A stretch of 64,000 bases of DNA from Pontibacter coccineus. GTDB taxonomy: Bacteria; Bacteroidota; Bacteroidia; Cytophagales; Hymenobacteraceae. Under the pieces are notes generated by a model. It was not told the origin of the DNA and did not search any database. It was given only the letters and a program-made list of their open reading frames with translations. The DNA lies in NCBI RefSeq assembly GCF_030546575.1, contig NZ_JAUOTN010000006.1:186001-250000 (forward strand), written 5' to 3'. Of the stretch, positions 16,583 through 26,575 are shown one piece after another. The translations under genes and the position numbers were made by a program. Numbering within the stretch: position 1 is the stretch's first letter; the number at the start of each line of letters is the position of its first letter.

Positions 16583-18742
16583 ATGACAACTGATAAACAG
16601 CACACCGACGCAAACGGGGCTGAGGCCAACAAGCCACTGCCGCAAGACGAAGCACAAACCAATGGGCAGCAGGCCTCGTCACCGATGGATATTGTAGAAC
16701 AGCGTCTCGCTGAGATCAACGCACAGAAAGAGCGCGCACAGGACAACCCATCAGATGCAGGTGTGCCTAAAGAAGATCAGCCTGAAATTAACCCGGAACT
16801 GGCTTCTGAGGCAGAAACATCAGAAACAGAAAAAATAACCGAAGCTTTTGCAGAAGCAAACCTTCCTGAGGCCCAAGCTGAAGTACCAGCTATAGAAGCA
16901 GCTACTCTAGCAGAATCAGCTGATATTTCCTCCAATGCTACCTCCGTACCTGACACGGCTGCCGCACAGGTACCTGTAGCTACTGCTGCAGAAGAGCACC
17001 ACGACGAAGAAGAGCTGGATGAGGATGACCACACGGACTATAGCGTGATGCCTCTGGAGGAACTGCGCAATCACCTGACGCAGCTTCTCAAAGTGCCTGA
17101 CGCAAAGCGCAAGTATAAGAAGATACAGGAAATCCATCGCCAGTATGAAGATAAGTTTCAGGTTGAAAAAGGCCAGGCACTTGATCGATTCCGTCAGGAG
17201 GGAGGCACCGAAGAAGATTTTGACTACCATGCACCTGTCGCACACACAGAACTGGAACAGCTCTATGCCGCTTACCGTGAGGCACGTTACCAGGACCGAC
17301 AACACAGCGAAGAACAGCGTGGCCGTAACCTGGATCGCAAGCGCGAGTTGCTTCAGCAACTGCGTGCCCTTGTGGAATCGGCTGAGACCAAAAACAGCAG
17401 CGACGAATTGAAAAAGCTGCAGGGAGAGTGGAAGAGCATCGGACCAGTGCCGCCAGGTGAGGCGCAGGAACTGTGGGATTCGTATCATGCCCTGCTCGAC
17501 ATTTTCTACAACAACCGCAGCATGTTCTTCGAAATGAAGGAGCTGGACAGGCGCCGTAACCTGGATGCGAAAACTCAGCTAATTGAACGTGCCGAGGCCC
17601 TTCAGAACGAACCTTCCATCAACAAAGCCCTGCAGGAACTGCGCCATTTGCATGAAGAGTGGAAGAACATAGGACCGGTGCCAAACGAGCAGCGCGACAC
17701 GATCTGGGAGCGTTTTATTCAGGCTTCTGAAAAAGTACACGAGCAACGCCGCTCGTACATGGAAGAGCGCAAGACAGTGGAGATGGCTAACCTGGAGAAA
17801 AAGCGCGGGCTACTGGCTCGTTTGCAGGAGTTCCAGAGCTTCAATACGGACCGCATTAACGAATGGCGTGACAAGACAGACGAGATCCAGAAACTCAAAG
17901 AGGAGTGGGACAGCACCGGTCTGGTACCGAAAGAGTTTGCCGAAGAGGTCAACAAGAACTTCTGGGGCAATTATAAGGCTTTCTTCCAGCACAAGAATCA
18001 GTTCTTTAAAGGCCTGGATGAGCAGAAAATGCAGAACCTGCGTCTAAAGACGGAATTGTGCGAGCAGGCTGAGAGTCTGAAAGAAAGCACAGACTGGAAC
18101 ACCACCAAAGAGAAAATGATCCAGCTTCAGAAGAAGTGGAAAACGATTGGTCGCGTGCCAGACAAACACTCCGATAAAATCTGGCAGCGCTTCAGAGCGG
18201 CTTGCAACGAGTTCTTTGACCGTAAGCAGGTACAGGAGCAGCAAAAGGGCGCTGAAATGGAAAAACTATCTTCTGAAAAGCTGGCCCTCTGCGACCGTCT
18301 AACAGAAGAGCTGGCACAGCCAAACACGACCACTTCGCTTGATGACTTCAATGGGATCGTAGCAGAGTGGGATACACTGGATGCCGGCAATAAGCGTGTG
18401 AACGCGCGGGTGGAAGAGCGGTTCCTGTCTCTGATGGAGCGCTACCTGGAGCGTGTGCCAGACCTGCATTACGACGACCGTGCTACCATGCTGGCGCAAC
18501 TACAGGTAGACCGTCTGAAAAACAGTCCGGATGCCTCGCAGAAGCTGTACCAGAAGGAGCAGACGATCCGTCGCGAGATCTCGCAGCTGCAGAACGACAT
18601 TCAGACACTGCGCACCAACCTCGACTTCTTTGCGCGATCCAAGAATGCCGATAAACTGCGTGAGGAGTATGAAGGCCGTATAGACGACACGCAAAAGCGC
18701 ATCGATATCCTGCAGCGGCAGCTAGCCGCTTTCAGAAGATAA
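16583..18742 (+). CDS. DUF349 repeat coiled-coil protein
   Basis: A 719-residue, highly charged cytoplasmic protein. The first 155 residues are an acidic, Ala/Glu-rich, probably disordered tail; the rest is helical with at least four DUF349 units, each marked by a W-K-x-I-G-x-V-P core (EWKSIGPVPPGEAQELW, EWKNIGPVPNEQRDTIW, EWDSTGLVPKEF, KWKTIGRVPDKHSDKIW), and a C-terminal coiled coil. DUF349 proteins are abundant in Bacteroidota and lack a firm function. It lies after yqgE and just upstream of the tRNA pair, which has its own promoter. Confidence 0.88.
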   Translation: MTTDKQHTDANGAEANKPLPQDEAQTNGQQASSPMDIVEQRLAEINAQKERAQDNPSDAGVPKEDQPEINPELASEAETSETEKITEAFAEANLPEAQAEVPAIEAATLAESADISSNATSVPDTAAAQVPVATAAEEHHDEEELDEDDHTDYSVMPLEELRNHLTQLLKVPDAKRKYKKIQEIHRQYEDKFQVEKGQALDRFRQEGGTEEDFDYHAPVAHTELEQLYAAYREARYQDRQHSEEQRGRNLDRKRELLQQLRALVESAETKNSSDELKKLQGEWKSIGPVPPGEAQELWDSYHALLDIFYNNRSMFFEMKELDRRRNLDAKTQLIERAEALQNEPSINKALQELRHLHEEWKNIGPVPNEQRDTIWERFIQASEKVHEQRRSYMEERKTVEMANLEKKRGLLARLQEFQSFNTDRINEWRDKTDEIQKLKEEWDSTGLVPKEFAEEVNKNFWGNYKAFFQHKNQFFKGLDEQKMQNLRLKTELCEQAESLKESTDWNTTKEKMIQLQKKWKTIGRVPDKHSDKIWQRFRAACNEFFDRKQVQEQQKGAEMEKLSSEKLALCDRLTEELAQPNTTTSLDDFNGIVAEWDTLDAGNKRVNARVEERFLSLMERYLERVPDLHYDDRATMLAQLQVDRLKNSPDASQKLYQKEQTIRREISQLQNDIQTLRTNLDFFARSKNADKLREEYEGRIDDTQKRIDILQRQLAAFRR

Positions 18743-18802
18743 AAATTTCTGTTTGATACTCAAAAGCTTATCGTAAAAGGGCAAAAAATCCTGCAACGGG
18801 TA

Positions 18803-18833
18803 TTTGTATATTAAAATCCTTATTATACCTTTG
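18803..18833 (+). promoter_or_regulatory. Promoter for the tRNA-Thr pair
   Basis: A textbook Bacteroidota promoter: TTTG at 18803-18806, 19 nt spacer, TACCTTTG (TAnnTTTG) at 18826-18833. The first tRNA begins about 40 nt downstream. The -7 box is embedded in TATACCTTTG and so overlaps a copy of the abundant TATACCT motif. Confidence 0.75.
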
Positions 18834-18872
18834 CAACGCTTTAGAACGATAGGGCACCACAAATAAAGTATC

Positions 18873-18945
<73 letters not shown>

Positions 18946-18967
18946 CAACTTTATTTGTAATTTTACC

Positions 18968-19040
<73 letters not shown>

Positions 19041-19043
19041 CTT

Positions 19044-19080
19044 AAAAGGCTTCAGAGAAATCTGAAGCCTTTTTTGTTTT
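19044..19080 (+). terminator. Terminator of the tRNA-Thr transcript
   Basis: A 13-bp stem (19044-19056 with 19061-19073), a GAAA tetraloop and a run of T. It starts 3 nt after the second tRNA. Confidence 0.9.
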
Positions 19081-19208
19081 TATACCTTTCTAGTTTCCCC
19101 TCCAGCTGCTCCTTTCAACGTTTTTGGCCCAAAGCGACTGCGCCTATATATGCTTTTTCAAGTTTTATGACTTATTTTGGGGATTCACCCATGCACTGAA
19201 CACAGCTT

Positions 19209-20372
19209 ATGCAACTGATAGAAGTAAACACCCCGGAATTGGCTGAAGAGTTTATAAAAATGCAGGTCAAGCTTTATCGCAAAGACCCGAACTACATCCG
19301 CCCGCTCGACAAAGATGTGCACCAGGTGTTCGACCCCAAGAAAAACAAGCTCCTGCGTGATGGCGAAGTGATCCGCTGGCTGCTGCGGGAAGACGGGGAA
19401 ACGATTGGCAGGGTTGCCGCATTCATCAACAAAAAAACAGCGAACTCCTTTGAGCAGCCAACGGGCGGCATGGGATTCTTTGATTGCATAAACGACCAGC
19501 AGGCGGCTAACACACTTTTCGACGCCTGTCGCAACTGGCTGCAGGAACGCGGTATGGAAGCCATGGATGGCCCTATCAATTTCGGTGAGCGCGACAAGTG
19601 GTGGGGGCTGCTGGTTGACGGCTTCCTGGAGCCAACCTATTGCATGAATTACAACCATCCCTACTACCAGAGACTGTTCGAGAACTACGGCTTCCAGCTA
19701 TACTTCAACCAGTACGTTTACTACCGCACTGTAGAAGACCCGCTTAATCCGGAGTACCATGAAAAAGCGCAGCGTGTGCTGTCGGATCCGGACTATCGCT
19801 TTCAGCACATCGACAAGGGTAACCTGGACAAGTACGCCGAGGATTTCAGGGTTGTGTACAACAAAGGCTGGGTAAAGCATGAAGGTGTGAAACCCATGGG
19901 GGAAGCACAGGCAAAGTCTATTATGAAGGCTTTAAAGCCAGTGCTGGATGAAAAAATCATCTGGTTTGCCTACTACAAAGGTGAGCCCGCCGGATTCTTT
20001 ATTGCTATACCTGAGCTGAACCAACTGTTCAAACATGTCAACGGGAAACTGGATACGTGGGGCAAGATCAAATTCATTTACCACCGCTGGAGAGGCTCCT
20101 GCAAGACCATGTACGGCATTGTATTCGGCATTACGCCAGAGTGCCAGGGCAAAGGCGTGGAGGCCGCCATGGTGGTGTCTGCAGCCAAACTGGTGCAGGG
20201 CAATCCCAACATCCCTTACTATGACATGCAGATGAACTGGATCGGGGATTTTAACCCGAAAATGATGAAGGTAGTGGAGCAGGTGGGCAGTCGCGTCCTC
20301 AAAACGTATGTGACCTATCGTTTCCTCTTCGACCGCGAGAAAGAGTTTAAGCGCGCACCGATCATCAAGTAA
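19209..20372 (+). CDS. GNAT-like N-acyltransferase family protein, function unknown
   Basis: A 387-residue cytoplasmic protein resembling the YghO-type GNAT-like family that is common in Bacteroidota. The N-terminal half contains EEFIKMQVKLYRKDPNYIRPL and MGFFDCINDQQAANTLFDACRNWL; the middle has GPINFGERDKWWGLLVDGF; the C-terminal half has a GNAT-like acceptor fold with FGITPECQGKGVEAAMVVSA, where QGKGVEA sits in the acetyl-CoA pyrophosphate loop position. The substrate is unknown. YdjM-like and SDR genes follow at 2 and 9 nt, a tight operon. Confidence 0.7.
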   Translation: MQLIEVNTPELAEEFIKMQVKLYRKDPNYIRPLDKDVHQVFDPKKNKLLRDGEVIRWLLREDGETIGRVAAFINKKTANSFEQPTGGMGFFDCINDQQAANTLFDACRNWLQERGMEAMDGPINFGERDKWWGLLVDGFLEPTYCMNYNHPYYQRLFENYGFQLYFNQYVYYRTVEDPLNPEYHEKAQRVLSDPDYRFQHIDKGNLDKYAEDFRVVYNKGWVKHEGVKPMGEAQAKSIMKALKPVLDEKIIWFAYYKGEPAGFFIAIPELNQLFKHVNGKLDTWGKIKFIYHRWRGSCKTMYGIVFGITPECQGKGVEAAMVVSAAKLVQGNPNIPYYDMQMNWIGDFNPKMMKVVEQVGSRVLKTYVTYRFLFDREKEFKRAPIIK

Positions 20373-20374
20373 GC

Positions 20375-21394
20375 ATGGATTCACTGACACAGATCGTACT
20401 GGGAGCCGCCGTAGGCGAGGCGGTGGCTGGCCGCAAACTGGGCAACAAGGCACTGCTTTGGGGCGCCATTGCCGGCACTATACCTGATCTGGACGTACTG
20501 GCCAATCCGCTCCTGGATATGGTTGGCCAACTGAGCTTTCACCGCTCCATCACACATTCATTCTTTTTTGCGATCCTCGCTTCGCCACTCCTGGGCTGGA
20601 TGCTTTGGCGGCTCTACAAGAATGAGCATGCCACCTTCCGGGACTGGACCCTGTTGTTTTTCCTGGGCTTCACGACCCATGCCATACTGGATAGCTTCAC
20701 CACCTGGGGCACCCAGCTCTTCTGGCCTTTCAGCAATTACGGCGTAGCGTTCTACAACATCTTCGTCATCGATCCACTGTACACGGTTCCTTTCCTGATC
20801 TGCGTGATTGCGGTGCTGTTCTATGACCGTCGAAACCCAAAAAGACGGCGCTGGAATAATGCCGGACTGATCATCAGCTCGCTCTACCTGGTGTTCTCGT
20901 TCGGGGCACAAGCCTATGCTAAAAATGTTTTCAGGAACAGCCTGGATGCGCAAGGTATAAGGTATGATTCAGAGATCGTGAAAGCCACTCCCATGAACAC
21001 CCTGCTCTGGTCTGTTACAGCAGCAACAGAGGACGGCTATTACAACGGCTTCTACTCCTTACTGGACCAGGACCAAAACATCAGGTATAGCTTTGAGCCA
21101 CGTGAGGAACAGTTGCTGGATACGTACCGGGGTGATCCGAAAATGGAACGTCTGCTACAGATCACAAAGGGCTACCATGCGGTAGAGGAAGCTCCTGAGG
21201 GGATTCATATCAAAGACCTGCGTTTTGGTCAGTTCGACGGCTGGCGGGAGGGTAAGGGCCAGTACGTATTCGTATACCATGTGTGGCGTGAGAAGGATGG
21301 ATCCCTTCACTTTGAGGAGATCAACAACCGCCCGAAAATAGACGGTGATTATCTGAAAGCTTATTTGAACCGAATACTGGGTAATAAAAATTAA
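20375..21394 (+). CDS. YdjM/DUF457-type membrane-bound metal-dependent hydrolase
   Basis: A 339-residue integral membrane protein. The N-terminal half is the YdjM domain: MDSLTQIVLGAAVGEAV, IAGTIPDLDVLANPLLD, LSFHRSITHSFFFAIL and GFTTHAILDSFTTWGTQLFWPFS. The Asp and His residues in PDLD, HRSITHS and HAILDS are the presumed metal ligands. The C-terminal half beyond about residue 170 is soluble and unassigned. E. coli YdjM is LexA-controlled; I see no clear LexA site here. The start is 2 nt after the preceding gene. Confidence 0.82.
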   Translation: MDSLTQIVLGAAVGEAVAGRKLGNKALLWGAIAGTIPDLDVLANPLLDMVGQLSFHRSITHSFFFAILASPLLGWMLWRLYKNEHATFRDWTLLFFLGFTTHAILDSFTTWGTQLFWPFSNYGVAFYNIFVIDPLYTVPFLICVIAVLFYDRRNPKRRRWNNAGLIISSLYLVFSFGAQAYAKNVFRNSLDAQGIRYDSEIVKATPMNTLLWSVTAATEDGYYNGFYSLLDQDQNIRYSFEPREEQLLDTYRGDPKMERLLQITKGYHAVEEAPEGIHIKDLRFGQFDGWREGKGQYVFVYHVWREKDGSLHFEEINNRPKIDGDYLKAYLNRILGNKN

Positions 21395-21403
21395 TTTAGG
21401 CGT

Positions 21404-22174
21404 ATGACATCAGCGAGATGGTTGCTTAGCGGCAAAAAAGCCGTGGTCACAGGTGGCTCCAAAGGTATAGGCGCCGCCGTAGTGGAAGAGTTAATCGGAT
21501 TGGGCGCTGAGGTGCTGGCAGTGGCACGCAAAGACGCGGACCTGCAGCAGTTGCAGGCGAAGTTTCCGGAGGGATTGGACGTGCTGGTTGCCGATGTAAG
21601 TACGGCAGAAGGCCGGCAGGCGCTGCTTGCTAAAGTCAATAACCATTGGGGAGCCCTCGATATACTGGTCAACAACGTAGGTACGAATATCCGTAAACCA
21701 GTAACAGATTACACCCCGGAAGAATACGATTTTGTGATGAGCACGAACCTGCGCTCTGCTTTTGAACTGAGTCGTAGCTTTTACCCGCTGCTCAAAGCCT
21801 CTGAGCAGGGCAACATCATTCAGGTGACCTCCGTGGCGGGCCTGACACATGTGCGCACCGGTGCCATTTACGGCATGACAAAAGCAGCACTGGTGCAGCT
21901 CACCAAAAACCTGGCAGGGGAGTGGGCCGCGGACAGGATCCGCGTGAACGCCGTCGCTCCCTGGTACATCAGCACACCGCTCGCCCAGACCGTGCTGCAG
22001 AACGAACAATACCTGCACGAAGTGCTGCTCAGAACCCCGATGCGTGTGATTGGCAAACCCGAGGATGTGGCAGGTGCCGTGGCCTTTCTCTGCATGCCGG
22101 CGGCAGCCTATATAACGGGCCAGACCCTGTCAGTTGACGGTGGATTTACAATAAACGGTTTTCACCCGCTCTAA
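21404..22174 (+). CDS. Short-chain dehydrogenase/reductase (tropinone-reductase-like)
   Basis: A 256-residue classical SDR. Cofactor motif [12 protein letters not shown] near residue 17, [11 protein letters not shown] (the N-N-x-G strand), catalytic Ser in QVTSVAGLT and Tyr/Lys in YGMTKAAL; the C-terminal [11 protein letters not shown] is standard. The cofactor preference and substrate cannot be told from sequence; the NVGTN segment is typical of the tropinone-reductase-like subgroup. Last gene of the 19209-22174 operon. Confidence 0.87.
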   Translation: MTSARWLLSGKKAVVTGGSKGIGAAVVEELIGLGAEVLAVARKDADLQQLQAKFPEGLDVLVADVSTAEGRQALLAKVNNHWGALDILVNNVGTNIRKPVTDYTPEEYDFVMSTNLRSAFELSRSFYPLLKASEQGNIIQVTSVAGLTHVRTGAIYGMTKAALVQLTKNLAGEWAADRIRVNAVAPWYISTPLAQTVLQNEQYLHEVLLRTPMRVIGKPEDVAGAVAFLCMPAAAYITGQTLSVDGGFTINGFHPL

Positions 22175-22254
22175 GCTACAAAACAGGTATAAAACGAGCG
22201 TTTTAGCTAGCTAAACTATCCCCTGAAACGCTGGTTTATTAATCCAAATTTCAC

Positions 22255-22262
22255 TACTTTTG
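22255..22262 (+). promoter_or_regulatory. -7 box upstream of the small lipoprotein gene
   Basis: TACTTTTG fits TAnnTTTG; no strong -33 TTTG is seen. It would give a leader of about 55 nt to the ATG at 22322. Confidence 0.4.
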
Positions 22263-22321
22263 TATGATAAGGATTCAAGAGCAAAACACCTGTTTTCAGC
22301 GCTCTTCTTAACCCGACATGC

Positions 22322-22564
22322 ATGGCAAAAATTAGATTGCTTTTACTCTTTAGCGCTGCTCTGCTGCTTCTGACTGTTTCATCCTGTAAACCATTGTGTC
22401 CGATCTCCTCCTGCCAGGTGCGCATGGAGCACTTGCATGGCGAACAGGAATTCCGTGGCCAGCCCATTTACAAAAAGCAAAACCCTAAAATAGGCGAAAA
22501 GCTACCAAAGCAAACAGAGGAGGTGCGCAAGCGCACCAACGACAAGAGCCAGCGCAAGAATTAA
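22322..22564 (+). CDS. Small predicted lipoprotein
   Basis: An 80-residue protein with a lipoprotein signal: charged start (MAKIR), hydrophobic core LLLLFSAALLLLTV and a lipobox VSSC with Cys near residue 22. The mature part is basic and hydrophilic (KKQNPKIGEKLPKQTEEVRKR) and contains three further Cys or short CP/SC motifs near its start. I recognise no family. It has a possible promoter at 22255 and sits directly upstream of gyrA on the same strand. Confidence 0.65.
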   Translation: MAKIRLLLLFSAALLLLTVSSCKPLCPISSCQVRMEHLHGEQEFRGQPIYKKQNPKIGEKLPKQTEEVRKRTNDKSQRKN

Positions 22565-22630
22565 CGAATGTAACAGGCTTTAGCCTGAAATTATATTATC
22601 CAACACAAAACTATTATTTAGACCTTGAAC

Positions 22631-25183
22631 ATGAACGAAGGCGAACGAATAATACCGATCAACATTGAAGACGAGATGCGCGGTGCATACATCGATTACT
22701 CAATGTCTGTTATCATTTCCAGAGCCTTACCTGACGTGAGAGACGGCCTGAAGCCAGTACACCGCCGTGTGCTGTACGGTATGTCCGAACTGGGGGTATC
22801 TTATAACAAATCCTATAAGAAGTCAGCCCGTATCGTAGGAGAGGTGCTGGGTAAATACCACCCCCACGGTGACTCCTCGGTATACGAGACCATGGTGCGT
22901 ATGGCACAGGAGTGGTCGCTGCGCTACCCGCTGGTAGACGGCCAGGGTAACTACGGCTCGATAGACGGTGACTCGCCAGCCGCGATGCGTTACACGGAGG
23001 CCCGCCTCAAGCGTATTGCCGACGAGATCCTGGCTGACCTGGAGAAAAACACGGTGGACTTTGTGCCCAACTTCGACGACTCCCTGAAAGAGCCGTCTGT
23101 GATGCCGGCCAAGTTCCCCAACCTGCTCGTGAACGGTACATCCGGTATTGCGGTAGGTATGGCCACCAATATGGCGCCGCATAACCTGACCGAGGTGATC
23201 AATGGAACGATCGCTTACATCGACAACAGAGACATCACCATAGCTGAACTGATGCACTATGTGACGGCCCCTGACTTCCCGACAGGTGGTATCATCCATG
23301 GTTACGACGGTGTGAAGGCTGCTTTCGAGACTGGACGCGGTCGTGTGCTGATGCGCGCGCGCGCCAATTTCGAGACAAATTCCGCTGGTAAGGAGCAGAT
23401 CATTGTAACGGAAATCCCTTACATGGTAAACAAGGCTTCTCTGATCGAGAAGACTGCTGCCCTGATCAACGACAAGAAAATAGAAGGTATATCCGACTTA
23501 CGAGATGAGTCGGATCGTGACGGCATGCGCATCGTGTATGACTTGAAGCGTGATGCTATACCTAACGTAGTACTCAACAACTTATACAAGTACACGGCAC
23601 TGCAATCATCGTTTGGCGTGAATAACGTGGCCCTGGTAAAGGGACGCCCGATGACGCTGAACCTGAAAGAACTAATTCATTACTTCGTAGAGCACAGACA
23701 CGAGGTGGTGATCCGCAGAACGCAGTTCGAACTGGACGAAGCCAGAAAGCGTGCCCACATTCTGGAAGGCTTGCTGATCGCCCTCGACAACCTGGACGAA
23801 GTGATCAACCTGATCCGTTCGTCACGCGACCCGGAGATTGCCCGCAATGGCTTAATGGAGCGCTTTGCGCTGTCAGAGATTCAGGCACGTGCTATACTTG
23901 ACATGCGTCTGCAGCGCCTGACCGGTCTGGAGCGCGACAAGATTCAGGCAGAGTATACAGAGATCATGAAACTGATCGACTACCTGACGTCTGTTCTGAA
24001 TGACGAAGGCCTGCGTATGCAGATCATCAAAGACGAGTTAAATGAAATAAAAGAGCGCTACGGTGACGGGCGCCGTACCAGCATCGAGGCTTCCACCGGC
24101 GACATCTCTTACGAGGACATGATTCCGGAAGAGAGCATGGTGATCACCATTTCACACGAAGGCTACATCAAGCGCACCTCGCTCAGCGAGTACCGCAGCC
24201 AGAGCCGTGGTGGGGTTGGATCAAGAGGGGTGGCCGCATCTAAGGAGAGCGATTTCACAGAGCACCTTTTTGTTGCCAGCACGCACCATCACATGCTGTT
24301 CTTCACGGAGTTTGGCCGTGTGTTCTGGATGAAGGTATACGAGATCCCGGAAGGAGGGAAGACCACCAAAGGACGCGCCATTCAGAACCTGATCAACATC
24401 GAGAAAGACGACAAGATCCGTGCGGTGATCAATGTGCGTGACCTGAAGAACCAGGACTTCGTACTAAACCACAACCTGGTATTCTGTACAGAAAAAGGCA
24501 CTATTAAGAAGACTGTGCTGGAGGCTTACTCCAGACCTCGTACCAACGGCATTAACGCGATCACGATCAACGAAGGCGACCGTTTACTGGATGTGCAGCT
24601 GACAACCGGCAACAGTGAGATCATCATCGCATTGGGCTCAGGCCGTGCCATTCGCTTCAACGAAACTCAGGTTAGACCAATGGGTCGTAACGCTGCTGGT
24701 GTGCGCGCCGTAACACTAGCCGGACCAGACGATAAGGTTGTTGGTATGGTTTGTGTAGAAAACGAGAGCACAGAACTGCTGGTAGTATCTGAAAACGGAT
24801 ACGGAAAGCGTTCCTTGCTGGAAGAGTACCGCATCACAAACCGCGGCGGAAAAGGCGTAAAAACCCTGAACGTAACGGACAAGACCGGTAAACTGGTGGC
24901 TATCAAAGGTGTGGTCGATACCGATGACCTGATGATCATCAACCGTTCGGGTATTACGATCCGTCTTCGTGTAGCTGACATCCGTGTTATCGGCCGGGCC
25001 ACACAGGGCGTAAGGCTGATCAAACTGACCGAAGGCGACCAGATTTCGTCTGTAGCGAAAGTGGAGATGGAGAACGAGGAAGAGGTAGCCGAAGCTCTGA
25101 TGGAGCAGTCGGAACTGAAGCCGGAAGACTCTCTGCAGCCTGACACTCAGATAGATCCTGAGGTTGCCGAAGATGAAGTTTAA
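22631..25183 (+). CDS. gyrA: DNA gyrase subunit A
   Basis: An 850-residue type II topoisomerase subunit that breaks and rejoins DNA to introduce negative supercoils, with GyrB. The N-terminus [34 protein letters not shown] is typical; the quinolone region [19 protein letters not shown] keeps the Ser equivalent to E. coli Ser83 and has Glu where E. coli has Asp87. The catalytic Tyr is in [10 protein letters not shown]. The C-terminal beta-pinwheel follows; its GyrA-box position reads [10 protein letters not shown] rather than QRRGGKG, a departure also typical of this phylum as far as I recall. ATG at 22631 preferred over TTG at 22625. Confidence 0.95.
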   Translation: MNEGERIIPINIEDEMRGAYIDYSMSVIISRALPDVRDGLKPVHRRVLYGMSELGVSYNKSYKKSARIVGEVLGKYHPHGDSSVYETMVRMAQEWSLRYPLVDGQGNYGSIDGDSPAAMRYTEARLKRIADEILADLEKNTVDFVPNFDDSLKEPSVMPAKFPNLLVNGTSGIAVGMATNMAPHNLTEVINGTIAYIDNRDITIAELMHYVTAPDFPTGGIIHGYDGVKAAFETGRGRVLMRARANFETNSAGKEQIIVTEIPYMVNKASLIEKTAALINDKKIEGISDLRDESDRDGMRIVYDLKRDAIPNVVLNNLYKYTALQSSFGVNNVALVKGRPMTLNLKELIHYFVEHRHEVVIRRTQFELDEARKRAHILEGLLIALDNLDEVINLIRSSRDPEIARNGLMERFALSEIQARAILDMRLQRLTGLERDKIQAEYTEIMKLIDYLTSVLNDEGLRMQIIKDELNEIKERYGDGRRTSIEASTGDISYEDMIPEESMVITISHEGYIKRTSLSEYRSQSRGGVGSRGVAASKESDFTEHLFVASTHHHMLFFTEFGRVFWMKVYEIPEGGKTTKGRAIQNLINIEKDDKIRAVINVRDLKNQDFVLNHNLVFCTEKGTIKKTVLEAYSRPRTNGINAITINEGDRLLDVQLTTGNSEIIIALGSGRAIRFNETQVRPMGRNAAGVRAVTLAGPDDKVVGMVCVENESTELLVVSENGYGKRSLLEEYRITNRGGKGVKTLNVTDKTGKLVAIKGVVDTDDLMIINRSGITIRLRVADIRVIGRATQGVRLIKLTEGDQISSVAKVEMENEEEVAEALMEQSELKPEDSLQPDTQIDPEVAEDEV

Positions 25184-25252
25184 TCTATAGATGGAATTAT
25201 ATTTTATTTATTAATCGTTTAACAAACAAACAAAAACCAATCTCTGAAAAGT

Positions 25253-26386
25253 ATGAAAAAAATACTGATGACAGCCATGGCAGCCGTAAGCGTTCAGGTT
25301 GCTGTCGCTCAGAACTCGGCCGTAAATAGCGCCGTGCTTAACCACAAGAACGGCACGCTGGACAAAGCGCTGGCTGACATTAACAAAGCGATAGAACACA
25401 AAAAGACACAGGATAAAGCAAAGACCTGGTTCTATCACGGTGTGATCAACCAGGACCTGATCGGGAATCCGATCTACGGCAAACTGGCTACGGAGCAAAC
25501 ACCAGAAGTAGTGCTTTCCTCTTTCAACAAAACAATTGAGATTGACGGTGAGAACGGTCAGTTCGGCAAAATGGTGCCTGAGCGTAAGGAGATGCTATAC
25601 GGTCAAGTTCTGAACCAGGCGGTAGAATTCCATAACAAGCAGGACTGGGACAATGCCATCGCCAAGTATGACATGGCTTCTAAAATAAACCCAACTGATA
25701 CAACAGCTGTTCTTTATTCTGCCTATGCTGCAACTGCTAAGCAGGATTATGCCTCAGCGGTGAAGTATTATGATAAGTTGATCAGTATTGGTCACACAAC
25801 GGAAGATGTTTACAAGAACAAAATTCAGTTGCAGCAGGCTATCGAAGCACCAGATGATGTAGTAATGGCATCTATCGCTGCTGGCCTGGAGAAGCACCCG
25901 AACAGTGTATACCTGATGCAGGAAGAGCTGCGTTACTACCTGAAAAACGACCGCGCTGACGAGGCGATGGCCAAACTAGACAAGGCAATCGCAGCTGACC
26001 CTAAGAATGCCAGCCTGTATGCCGTTCGCGGTAACCTGGAAGAGCGCAAAGGAAACATCGACGCTGCTTATAAGAACTATAAAAAAGCAGTAGAGGCGGA
26101 CCCTAACAACTTCGACGGATTCTTTAACCTGGGTGTGTTGGAATACAACAAGGGCAGCGAGTTCAACAACAAAGCAGCTAAAATGGACTATGCTACTTAC
26201 AAGAAGCAAGGTGCAGCACTCGAGAAGCAGGCCGTGAAGCATTACGAAGCTTCTTTGCCATACTTCGAAAGAGCTCTTGAGATTCAGCCAGAAGATCAGG
26301 CCACTCTAGCTAACCTGCAGCGTGTTTATACGCGCCTGAAGCGTACGGCTGATGCGGAGAGAATCGGCAAGAAACTGAAGAACTAA
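25253..26386 (+). CDS. Exported tetratricopeptide-repeat protein
   Basis: A 377-residue protein with a signal peptide (MKKILMTAMAAVSVQVAVAQ, cut after about residue 20) followed by helical TPR units, e.g. LDKALADINKAIEHKK, DWDNAIAKYDMASKINP, ADEAMAKLDKAIAADPKNASLYAVRGNLEERKGN and AAYKNYKKAVEADPNNFDGFFNLGVLEY. It probably acts in the periplasm as a protein-interaction scaffold. Related TPR proteins are frequent in Cytophagales; no specific function is known. A strong terminator follows. Confidence 0.82.
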   Translation: MKKILMTAMAAVSVQVAVAQNSAVNSAVLNHKNGTLDKALADINKAIEHKKTQDKAKTWFYHGVINQDLIGNPIYGKLATEQTPEVVLSSFNKTIEIDGENGQFGKMVPERKEMLYGQVLNQAVEFHNKQDWDNAIAKYDMASKINPTDTTAVLYSAYAATAKQDYASAVKYYDKLISIGHTTEDVYKNKIQLQQAIEAPDDVVMASIAAGLEKHPNSVYLMQEELRYYLKNDRADEAMAKLDKAIAADPKNASLYAVRGNLEERKGNIDAAYKNYKKAVEADPNNFDGFFNLGVLEYNKGSEFNNKAAKMDYATYKKQGAALEKQAVKHYEASLPYFERALEIQPEDQATLANLQRVYTRLKRTADAERIGKKLKN

Positions 26387-26409
26387 TCTTATTCTTAAAG
26401 AATAAGAGA

Positions 26410-26442
26410 AAGAAAGGGAGCCCAAAACGGGCTCCCTTTCTT
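26410..26442. terminator. Bidirectional intrinsic terminator
   Basis: A 14-bp perfect stem (26410-26423 with 26429-26442) with a 5-nt loop. It lies between the convergent TPR and thioredoxin-like genes. Confidence 0.9.
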
Positions 26443-26575
26443 ATTGCCACATTTATTACTTAACATAATATAAATTATAAGACTAATTATATACGAGTAT
26501 AAATACTCTATAATAAGTGTCACTGATAATATACTTTATGTTAAGTAAATGTATTTAATTTGTACACCAAAGTAA

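Noticed and set aside
22631..25183. Could be ParC instead of GyrA, because the GyrA box is not QRRGGKG
   Set aside because: Length, start motif, quinolone-region wording and the full C-terminal blade repeats fit GyrA of this phylum.
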